A DNA stretch of 5,411 nucleotides from Candidatus Gottesmanbacteria bacterium RIFCSPHIGHO2_01_FULL_46_14 (lineage in GTDB: Bacteria; Patescibacteriota; Microgenomatia; UBA10105; UBA927): the NCBI GenBank assembly GCA_001780895.1, contig MFJJ01000051.1, forward strand, positions 1-5,411, in the 5' to 3' direction. Below the pieces are notes generated by a model. That model was not told where the DNA came from. It worked only from the letters and a program-made list of their open reading frames with translations, and made no database searches. Positions within the stretch are counted from its first letter, which is position 1; every line of letters begins with the position of its first letter. Of the stretch, positions 1 to 5,243 are shown in pieces. The position numbers were made by a program, and so were the translations under genes.

Positions 1-474
1 GTGAGTTTTTGCCGGTATTGTTACATAGAGGCCAAATTGAAAAAATCGTTCGGCTCCTTTTGCCAGTTCTTGCTGGAGCGAAAGCGCATCCTCGAGCGCG
101 ACTTGGACCGAGGGTTCGATGACGCGGCCGCGCTTCATGTCTGATTGAATTGTTGCTTCCATTTCGCCCACTTTCCGCTTGAGGTTTTCCAGAATTTCTT
201 CTGATTTTGACGGATAGACATACATAGCCGTGTCAAGCGTGTGGTTAAACGAAATGAGCGGTTCAAGCCAGTTAGCGCTTACAAACCTGGGGTAGCCGGC
301 GATAAACAGCGTCCGTACAAAACGATCGCCCATTTTTAAGTGATCAAAGTCTACTTCGATTGCCGGAGGCGCGATGATATCATTTACCAAAAGCGGTGCG
401 TTTGGGTCGTGTTGCACCGGTGTATCCTCGGGCATGGGGTTAATAAATTTGGCAAAAAGCGTTTTCGCGTTCAT
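1..474 (-). CDS. virB4: VirB4/TraC-like type IV secretion ATPase, N-terminal part (runs off the left edge)
   Basis: The frame is open from an ATG at 474-472 down to base 1, giving 158 residues of the amino end. The protein begins MNAKTLFAKFINPMPED. It then has the segment NDIIAPPAIEVDFDHLKMGD (about residues 33-52), followed by a stretch containing RFVRTLFIAGYPRFVSANWL and then LDTAMYVYPSKSEEILENL. This order (an 'II-P-IEV…GD' opening, an aromatic 'YPR…W' strand, a 'hydrophobic-V-P' strand, then a charged helix) is what I know from CPR VirB4-family ATPases annotated as conjugal-transfer ATP-binding proteins. The Walker motifs would lie outside the window, so ATPase activity is inferred from family and context. 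The start overlaps the stop of the upstream gene by ATGA, and no Shine-Dalgarno precedes it, so it probably relies on translational coupling. VirB4 proteins are hexameric inner-membrane-associated motors that energise substrate transfer and pilus assembly. Confidence 0.85.
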   Translation of the reverse strand, partial: MNAKTLFAKFINPMPEDTPVQHDPNAPLLVNDIIAPPAIEVDFDHLKMGDRFVRTLFIAGYPRFVSANWLEPLISFNHTLDTAMYVYPSKSEEILENLKRKVGEMEATIQSDMKRGRVIEPSVQVALEDALSLQQELAKGAERFFQFGLYVTIPAKTH

Positions 475-1121
475 GGTTTTGTTGTTTCCATCACTTGAAA
501 CGATGGCGCTGGGCTTTCCGGGTTATATATGGAAAACAATAGTTGCACGATTTGTTCGTTTGTAAGTTGCATTGCCCTGAGGCCGATACGGTGAAGAAGT
601 CGTGTGAGCTGATCGCGTTTTGGCGAAAGCACCATGAGGGCCTTGTCAAAAATATACTCCTTGGGATAGGGGAGACCCCTTTTTTTACTCCCAAACAGGA
701 CTTTTGTTGACGTTCCCAGTTCAAGACTCGAGAACGGAATGACAACATAAAATTTTTTATCCAATACTTCTTTTTCTTTTACCGTCTCGGCGACAAAGAG
801 ACGATAGCTATTGATGCTGCTAGCCAGTTTTGGGTTTTTTTGTTTTATCTCCTGCTCTTCCAGGAGACGGAGATAGCTCGTTACGTCTTTGTGTTGTGAT
901 CTGATAAGAATTTGGACCGGAAACGAGAGGGAATTAAGAAGTCCCGCGTATGCATAAATCATTGCTTCCTGTTCTTTTTCTGACAGAAGGCCAAAGTTGA
1001 CTGCCGTAGTAGCAAGAATCATTGCTGTTGATCCATCAACAAACAAAACCACGTCATGATTGACGTCTTCAATTTCGGTAAAATCCTGGGTTGATGATCG
1101 GATAGGGATAATTTGTTGCAT
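471..1121 (-). CDS. TraC-like protein, stand-alone relative of a VirB4 N-terminal domain
   Basis: A complete protein of 216 residues with no Walker motifs, signal peptide or convincing membrane segment. It opens with DFTEIEDVNHDVVLFVDGST (residues 13-32). Next come the family-like strand-helix core VNFGLLSEKEQEAMIYAYAG (41-60) and LLNSLSFPVQILIRSQ (61-76), a lysine- and glutamate-rich helix (about 78-123), the strand KFYVVIPF (123-130), and a C-terminal helical part ending near LFSIYNP (195-201). This pattern matches the N-terminal, nucleotide-free domain of TraC/VirB4 proteins. CPR genomes carry it as a separate gene between prgI and virB4. It lies 9 bp after prgI and overlaps virB4 by 4 bp, so co-transcription and coupled translation are likely. 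No Shine-Dalgarno is visible before its ATG. I infer that it is a structural partner of VirB4; its exact role is unknown. Confidence 0.8.
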   Translation of the reverse strand: MQQIIPIRSSTQDFTEIEDVNHDVVLFVDGSTAMILATTAVNFGLLSEKEQEAMIYAYAGLLNSLSFPVQILIRSQHKDVTSYLRLLEEQEIKQKNPKLASSINSYRLFVAETVKEKEVLDKKFYVVIPFSSLELGTSTKVLFGSKKRGLPYPKEYIFDKALMVLSPKRDQLTRLLHRIGLRAMQLTNEQIVQLLFSIYNPESPAPSFQVMETTKP

Positions 1122-1130
1122 GCTAATTAG

Positions 1131-2537
1131 TCAAATTTGGTTTTTCCCGAAAATTTCAGCAGCGAGTTTTTCACGCGCCACCTGTTTTTGATTTTTGGCG
1201 GTAACTTCTACGGCGGGTACTATATCTCCAACGAGTGTGATTTGAATGCGGTCAAAGACAAATTGTGCGCGTGGATCTTCTATGTCAATGAGGTACGTAC
1301 CGTTGGGAAGCGGAGTCGAGGCGGCAAACTGTCCGAGTTTATTGCTTTTGAGTGCGCGAACGGGGATATCCTCTTTATCTCTTACGGTAACCAGGACGCC
1401 GGGGAGCAGGTTGCCCATCGTGTCTTTGAGTATGCCGGTAATGACGTTGGGAAATGTCGTCAGGCGCGGCAAGCCCATTTTGGTAGCCATATCAGGCGGG
1501 ACGATGCGTACGGTGGGAGACGGAGTTTCGGGTTGGGCCATTGCCGCGGAGCGAACCACAGTGGGTTGTTGTCTTTGAGAGCTCAGTTGATGACGGAGAG
1601 AAACAAGTTCTTGTTCCATTTTTGCTCTGTCGTTAGTCACTTGGGCGATTTGTTCCTGAAGTTCTCTGAGTCGATCGGTGTTTGCGGTTTTTGTGGCAAG
1701 CTCCTGTTGAAGCGTGGCAAGCCGATGCTCGAGCGCTGCTTTTTCTTCGAGCATTTGCGCGGAAGGAGCTAGTTGTTGGGCTGGTTGAGCAGGAGTAAGA
1801 TCGAGACGTCTACCGGTGATGGAAGCCTTTTTGGCTGGGGTAAATATCCCCGATGGGGTTGGGGGAATCACGGTTTTTTTTACGGGGTTCATGGTTTGCA
1901 TGAGCGCGCGTAACCACCCGAATGGTTCCACGAGCCATTCGGAAATGAGCATGGTGTGGCTACGTGGCCGCACCCGGGTTGACGTGGGTTGTTCGGGGTG
2001 AAGAGCGGCAGGAACAGGACGAATTGCCGCCGTTGGATGACGGAAAGTGAAAACACCTACCAGATCGGAAATAAATCCGCGCTGGACGTTTGCGCTGACG
2101 ATAGTTGGAATATGTGATTGAGCCGTGGGCGTCTGAGTTGTTCGCTGTTCCTTGTGGCGCGTTGTTACGCGCCGATTCAATACATCCATGAGGTTGGCTG
2201 TGGTTGTTGAGTTTTGCTTGTCCTCCGAAGTCCCGCCACGCGGGACGGAGGAGGACTTTTGCCAAAGGTATTGCGTGGGACTATAAACGTTTTTGAGAAA
2301 AGACAGCACCCACACGTCCATTGGCCGCTCTTCAACCGGAACAAATGCAAAACCAAATCCGCCAAGGCCAAATACGAGCGCAAGCGGCCAGGTAAAAAAG
2401 AACGGGAGAGGCAGTTTGTAGGAAATATATGCCAAAATGAGACCGCCGGCCAGATAGCCAAACTGCTTGACGGTCATATCGCCGATCAAGCGGAATTGAA
2501 AAGTTGTGACGTTTTGTGGGACCGGATGTTGTTCCAT
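1131..2537 (-). CDS. prgI: PrgI-family (VirB3-like) membrane protein with coiled-coil and C-terminal beta-domain extension
   Basis: A protein of 468 residues. I chose the ATG at 2537-2535 because MEQHPVPQNVTTFQFRLIGD is the typical PrgI opening. An in-frame upstream ATG at 2594 would add 19 residues that do not look like the family and would span the promoter. PrgI (residues 1 to about 95) has two membrane segments, near 26-42 and 45-68. PrgI is the VirB3-like inner-membrane partner of VirB4 in Gram-positive conjugation systems. A Pro/Thr/Gln-rich linker follows (about 107-260), then a strong coiled coil (about 262-323). A final domain (about 362-447) contains VITGILKDTMGNLLPGVLVT, then 'LGQF' and 'NGTYLIDIED', resembling a carboxypeptidase-regulatory-like/Ig-like beta-sandwich. 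Plain PrgI proteins are about 100 residues, so this one is several times longer. Residues 96-106 are encoded by a hairpin repeat. It is the first gene of the minus-strand operon. Confidence 0.88.
   Translation of the reverse strand: MEQHPVPQNVTTFQFRLIGDMTVKQFGYLAGGLILAYISYKLPLPFFFTWPLALVFGLGGFGFAFVPVEERPMDVWVLSFLKNVYSPTQYLWQKSSSVPRGGTSEDKQNSTTTANLMDVLNRRVTTRHKEQRTTQTPTAQSHIPTIVSANVQRGFISDLVGVFTFRHPTAAIRPVPAALHPEQPTSTRVRPRSHTMLISEWLVEPFGWLRALMQTMNPVKKTVIPPTPSGIFTPAKKASITGRRLDLTPAQPAQQLAPSAQMLEEKAALEHRLATLQQELATKTANTDRLRELQEQIAQVTNDRAKMEQELVSLRHQLSSQRQQPTVVRSAAMAQPETPSPTVRIVPPDMATKMGLPRLTTFPNVITGILKDTMGNLLPGVLVTVRDKEDIPVRALKSNKLGQFAASTPLPNGTYLIDIEDPRAQFVFDRIQITLVGDIVPAVEVTAKNQKQVAREKLAAEIFGKNQI
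2221..2252. repeat. Imperfect 32-bp hairpin repeat inside prgI
   Basis: On the plus strand TCCTCC (2221-2226) pairs with GGAGGA (2247-2252). GTCCCGC (2230-2236) pairs with GCGGGAC (2240-2246) across a CAC loop. The only unpaired bases in the stem are GAA at 2227-2229, giving 13 paired bases with a three-base bulge. It is read in frame in prgI as residues 96-106 (SSVPRGGTSED), just past the PrgI domain and at the start of a low-complexity linker. The GC-rich stem stands out from the surrounding sequence. I infer a dispersed REP-like element that entered a tolerant linker. Confidence 0.7.
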
Positions 2538-2550
2538 ATTGTAACACTTT

Positions 2551-2579
2551 ATTGTAGAAGGTAAAAATATGCGGTGCAA
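2551..2579 (-). promoter_or_regulatory. Sigma-70-type promoter of the prgI-traC-like-virB4 operon
   Basis: Read on the minus strand, TTGCAC (2579-2574) is followed after exactly 17 bases by TACAAT (2556-2551). Each hexamer departs from consensus by one or two bases. The expected transcription start, about seven bases downstream, falls near 2544, only a few bases before the prgI ATG at 2537. The transcript would therefore be leaderless or nearly so, which agrees with the absence of any Shine-Dalgarno there. A second copy of TACAAT abuts the ATG (2543-2538). Confidence 0.7.
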
Positions 2580-2600
2580 TAGCACAAAGCGCATCAGGAC

Positions 2601-2630
2601 CGTGAAAACGCCACATTATGAGTTTTCACG
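2601..2630. repeat. Perfect 9-bp inverted repeat in the divergent control region
   Basis: CGTGAAAAC (2601-2609) and GTTTTCACG (2622-2630) are exact reverse complements separated by 12 bases. The pair lies just upstream of the prgI -35 box. The arms are not followed by a T run on either strand, and both neighbouring genes start away from it, so a terminator is unlikely. A binding site for a dimeric regulator is the simplest reading, but this is inference. Confidence 0.55.
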
Positions 2631-2640
2631 CAAAACCAAT

Positions 2641-2680
2641 TCAAGGCTAAGCCTTAAAGTTCTCCAAGGCTTAGCCTTGA
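2641..2680. repeat. Perfect 15-bp inverted repeat with self-palindromic arms in the divergent control region
   Basis: TCAAGGCTAAGCCTT (2641-2655) is the exact reverse complement of AAGGCTTAGCCTTGA (2666-2680), with a 10-base loop (2656-2665). Each arm is also a small palindrome in itself (AAGGCT, one base, AGCCTT), so the site could form one long hairpin or two short ones. It ends only two bases before the region where a -35 box for the plus-strand ATPase gene would lie. It could be an operator or a dispersed CPR repeat. There is no T run and no upstream gene pointing into it, which argues against a terminator. Confidence 0.7.
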
Positions 2681-2705
2681 TGAGACCGCGAAGATATCAG
2701 TGCGC

Positions 2706-2711
2706 TATAAT
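2706..2711 (+). promoter_or_regulatory. Probable -10 box for the TraD-like ATPase gene
   Basis: A perfect TATAAT ends six bases before the ATG at 2718. No good -35 box sits at normal spacing; the nearest TTGATG (2677-2682) is 23 bases away and inside the long inverted repeat. If used, transcription would begin at or next to the start codon, producing a leaderless message. This agrees with the lack of a Shine-Dalgarno and favours ATG 2718 over the in-frame GTG at 2700, whose reading frame passes through the box. Confidence 0.6.
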
Positions 2712-2717
2712 AGATCC

Positions 2718-4919
2718 ATGTCTTCTCCTTTCGTTCTTCTTGAAGTGAAAAATAGCCGTGATAGTGAGGAAGCACCGGCTGTGATGGAACAAGTGTTTGC
2801 CGCACTCGGAAGCAGTGGGGGACATGCGGGAATACTCGCGCGGATATTTGGCAACCGGCATGAAACACGATTTTTTAGTTTTGAGATTGTGTCGGTTAAT
2901 AACGGTATTCATTTTTTTATTGGACTTCCTGCCGCTGCGCAAACGTATCTTGAGAGCCAGCTTACGGCGCAATACCCCAAGCTTCTTTTGTCTCCAAGCG
3001 CTGACTACGCGCCGCATTTTCTCTCTTTACCACATCAACTTGCCCAACTGGTTTTAATCAACGCATATTACTATCCGTTAAAAACCCATAAAGATGTGCG
3101 TGATCTCGATTTGTTGGCTAGTGTGCTGGGGCAACTGGCCAAGCTCCCCTCCGGACAAGCAGCAGCAGTGCAAGTGTGGATTTCCCCAGCTGGAAGCGGT
3201 TGGCAGAAGAGCGCAGGTCGCGTTATCGCCGCAGGAGTACCAGATCCCGCCTCATCGGCGGGGAGAACAAAATCGCATCCACATGCGCGTATTATTGAAA
3301 CCAAAGTCAATCAGGTAGGTTTCTCAACAGCAATTCGTGTGTTGGCGGTCGCAGAGAGCCAAGAGAGTGCCCGTGCGCTATTGACAAGCCTAGCAGGTTC
3401 TTACGGTGTATTTACTCTGGGAGAGGGAAATGGACTCGCCGCCGCTCAACCGCCGTTTTGGCAAAAAAAGAAGTTTGAAGGTGCATTTCTCGTGCGCAGT
3501 GGAGATCTTGCGCCAAAATTTCAAGTACTCGGATCGACCGAACTATCTTCCCTCTGGCATCCGCCGGGGTTATCGCTCTCTATGATCAAAAATATCTCCT
3601 GGGGAGCAACGCTCACGAGCGAAGCACCAGAGAATTTGCCAATTTCCACCGATAGCGAAGAGGACCTGCCTGCCGGCAGGCAGGAAAAAAAGCGCATCAA
3701 CTTTTTTGCACGGACGGAGTTCAAGAATAAAGCGGCAACGTTTGGTATCAAAAAAGATGACCGCAGAAAGCACCTCTATATCATTGGAAAAACTGGGACT
3801 GGGAAATCAACCATGATTGCCAATATGGCAATCAACGATATGAAAAACGGCGAGGGAGTCGCCGTCATTGATCCCCACGGCGATCTTACCGATATACTTC
3901 TGGATTTTGTTCCTTCATTTCGGATCAATGACGTGGCGCTTCTGGATCCATCGGACATTGACTATCCGTTTCACTTAAATCCTCTGGAGGTCAAAGACCA
4001 GGCGCTTCGAGAGCTCGTCGCAAGCGGCATTGTCGCAATTTTTTACAAACTCTACCACTATAGTTGGGGACCGCGTTTAGAGTATATTTTACGAAATACG
4101 ATTTTGACCCTTCTCCATGTGCCACAATCGACGCTTTTGCAGGTGCCTGAGCTTCTGACCAACGAAAAATACCGCGAGAAAATTGTCAGTACTATGGGTG
4201 ATCAGGTTCTCAAAAACTTCTGGCTCAATGAGTTTAACAAGATGTCTCCGCAGATGAGAAGCGAAGCAGTGTCGCCGATTCTTAATAAGGTCGGCCAGTT
4301 TTTGTCTTCCCAGACGATCCGCAATATTGTCGGCTCTCCCGTATCAACAATTGATCTCGAGTCGATGATGAATGAGGGCAAAATTGTCATTGTCAATCTT
4401 TCTCAGGGCAAACTCGGCGAAGACAGCAGCGCGCTGTTGGGGGCGATGATTATCACCAAAATACAGCTCGCTTCCATGAATCGGGTTTATCAGCAGGAAA
4501 CCGAGCGCCGGGATTTCTATCTCTATGTTGATGAGTTTCAAAATTTTGCCACAACCTCGTTTATCAAAATTCTCTCGGAGGCTCGAAAGTATCGCCTTGA
4601 CTTGACGCTTGCCAACCAATACATCGGCCAGATCGATGAAGAGGTCCAGAAGGCGATTTTCGGTAACGCCGGCTCCCTTGCTGCTTTTGGAGTGGGAGCC
4701 ACCGACGCGCGGATTTTAGCGAAAGAATTCGGCAGCAAATACGAAGAAGATGAGCTCGTTGGGCTTGGCAACTATCAAATTATTCTCAAACTCGCCATAG
4801 ACAACCACACCTCAACCCCGTTTTCCGCAACGACCTTGCCCCTTCCCCGTTCCCGCAATCAAAATCGTGACAAAGTGATCAGAAGCAGTCGCGAACGATA
4901 CACAAAAAGCACAAAGTAA
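2718..4919 (+). CDS. TraD/VirD4/HerA-like type IV secretion coupling ATPase
   Basis: A protein of 733 residues. Residues 1 to about 330 form an amino-terminal domain of the kind attached to CPR ATPases of this family, without evident membrane helices. A charged linker (about 308-350) carries the LPAGRQ repeat peptide (317-322). The motor domain has Walker A GKTGTGKS (357-364), the VIDPHGDL motif around D385, a segment containing WGPRLEYILRN, Walker B within FYLYVDEF (600-607, acidic D605 and E606), and a sensor-like ANQY with Q634. The tail (from about 710) is basic and probably disordered. The P-loop, DPHGD and VDEF set is shared by coupling proteins and HerA-type DNA pumps, so a hexameric DNA-translocating role is well supported. 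Classical VirD4 has N-terminal membrane helices that I do not see, so it may dock through partners. It is divergent from the prgI operon, which suggests coordinated control. I chose ATG 2718 (see the -10 box). Confidence 0.88.
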   Translation: MSSPFVLLEVKNSRDSEEAPAVMEQVFAALGSSGGHAGILARIFGNRHETRFFSFEIVSVNNGIHFFIGLPAAAQTYLESQLTAQYPKLLLSPSADYAPHFLSLPHQLAQLVLINAYYYPLKTHKDVRDLDLLASVLGQLAKLPSGQAAAVQVWISPAGSGWQKSAGRVIAAGVPDPASSAGRTKSHPHARIIETKVNQVGFSTAIRVLAVAESQESARALLTSLAGSYGVFTLGEGNGLAAAQPPFWQKKKFEGAFLVRSGDLAPKFQVLGSTELSSLWHPPGLSLSMIKNISWGATLTSEAPENLPISTDSEEDLPAGRQEKKRINFFARTEFKNKAATFGIKKDDRRKHLYIIGKTGTGKSTMIANMAINDMKNGEGVAVIDPHGDLTDILLDFVPSFRINDVALLDPSDIDYPFHLNPLEVKDQALRELVASGIVAIFYKLYHYSWGPRLEYILRNTILTLLHVPQSTLLQVPELLTNEKYREKIVSTMGDQVLKNFWLNEFNKMSPQMRSEAVSPILNKVGQFLSSQTIRNIVGSPVSTIDLESMMNEGKIVIVNLSQGKLGEDSSALLGAMIITKIQLASMNRVYQQETERRDFYLYVDEFQNFATTSFIKILSEARKYRLDLTLANQYIGQIDEEVQKAIFGNAGSLAAFGVGATDARILAKEFGSKYEEDELVGLGNYQIILKLAIDNHTSTPFSATTLPLPRSRNQNRDKVIRSSRERYTKSTK
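3665..3684. repeat. 20-bp perfect palindrome inside the ATPase gene
   Basis: CCTGCCTGCCGGCAGGCAGG is its own reverse complement over all 20 bases. It is translated in frame as LPAGRQ (residues 317-322), in the charged linker between the amino-terminal domain and the Walker A motor domain. I recall this palindrome and its LPAGRQ peptide as recurrent in CPR genomes and proteins, including within genes. That recollection is not something the window can prove. It most likely arrived as a small repeat in a site tolerant of insertion. Confidence 0.8.
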
Positions 4920-4920
4920 G

Positions 4921-4940
4921 CTACAATGCCTGTATTGTAG
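4921..4940 (+). promoter_or_regulatory. Promoter/operator-like inverted repeat of the toxin-antitoxin pair
   Basis: CTACAAT (4921-4927) and ATTGTAG (4934-4940) are perfect 7-base reverse complements separated by six bases. The left arm contains a -10-like TACAAT (4922-4927), and the right arm runs into the Shine-Dalgarno of the antitoxin gene. No convincing -35 is seen at normal spacing. It begins two bases after the ATPase stop codon. A repressor bound here would block both polymerase and ribosome access, as expected for an autoregulated toxin-antitoxin operon; this is inference. Confidence 0.5.
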
Positions 4941-4943
4941 GAG
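4939..4943 (+). promoter_or_regulatory. Shine-Dalgarno of the MNT gene
   Basis: AGGAG lies six bases before the ATG at 4950. It is the only clear Shine-Dalgarno before any gene start in this window, and it fixes the antitoxin start. Its first two bases belong to the right arm of the inverted repeat, so an RNA hairpin would partly hide it. Confidence 0.75.
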
Positions 4944-4949
4944 TACTAT

Positions 4950-5243
4950 ATGGTTCCAATCAGTCAGGAAAAAATTCACGACTTATGCAAAAAAAACGAC
5001 ATCGCCTTTCTGGGTGTATTCGGATCTGCCGCACGAGATGAATACAAGGGAGACAGCGACGTCGATCTTTTGGTTCGCTATGCTCGTCCCAAGGGGTTGT
5101 TTGAACACAGCGGAGTAGCGCTTGCGTTCGAGTCGTTATTTGGCAGGAAGGTGGACTTGGTGACAGATGGGGCATTGAGTAAGTATATTAGAACAAATGT
5201 ATATCGTGATTTGAAGCCGTTATATGGAAAACTCCAATCCTGA
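4950..5243 (+). CDS. mntA: MntA-like nucleotidyltransferase antitoxin (MNT domain, type VII toxin-antitoxin)
   Basis: A protein of 97 residues, the usual size for a minimal nucleotidyltransferase. After a short helix it shows FLGVFGSAARDEYKGDSDVD (residues 20-39). This is the signature G25-S26, ten residues, D37-x-D39, which places the two metal-binding aspartates. A third acidic residue, D69 in RKVDLVT, completes the expected catalytic triad, so the enzyme looks intact. MntA antitoxins neutralise the partner HEPN toxin by transferring AMP groups to a tyrosine near its RNase site. The gene has its own Shine-Dalgarno and a promoter-like inverted repeat 30 bases after the ATPase gene. It overlaps the HEPN gene by 20 bases in another frame, typical of co-translated pairs. 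Other MNT roles are possible, but the HEPN partner makes the antitoxin reading strong. Confidence 0.93.
   Translation: MVPISQEKIHDLCKKNDIAFLGVFGSAARDEYKGDSDVDLLVRYARPKGLFEHSGVALAFESLFGRKVDLVTDGALSKYIRTNVYRDLKPLYGKLQS

Noticed and set aside
680..687. A-run on the coding strand as a programmed frameshift site (AAAAAAAG-like) in the TraC-like gene
   Set aside because: The heptamer is not in the phase needed for -1 slippage, and the protein is colinear with its family on both sides.
1026..1041. 7-bp inverted repeat with a two-base centre
   Set aside because: It lies within a conserved coding stretch (VDGS), the centre is too tight for a hairpin, and chance is the simplest explanation.
1137..1772. 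Long plus-strand open frame (211 codons) opposite prgI
   Set aside because: It is antisense to a well-supported PrgI coiled-coil and beta domain, has no Shine-Dalgarno and resembles no family; it is a shadow of the real gene.
1874..1881. Run of eight A on the coding strand within prgI as a slippage site
   Set aside because: It simply encodes two lysines in the linker; the downstream coiled coil and beta domain are in the same frame, so no frameshift is needed.
2538..2594. Upstream in-frame ATG for prgI, adding 19 residues
   Set aside because: The extension overlaps the promoter hexamers, and the family-typical MEQHPVPQ opening starts at 2537.
2641..2680. Intrinsic terminator
   Set aside because: The stem is strong but neither strand has a T run after it, and both flanking genes are transcribed away from it.
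2700..2717. In-frame GTG start for the ATPase, adding six residues
   Set aside because: The added codons run through a perfect TATAAT, there is no ribosome site before the GTG, and ATG 2718 fits a leaderless start better.
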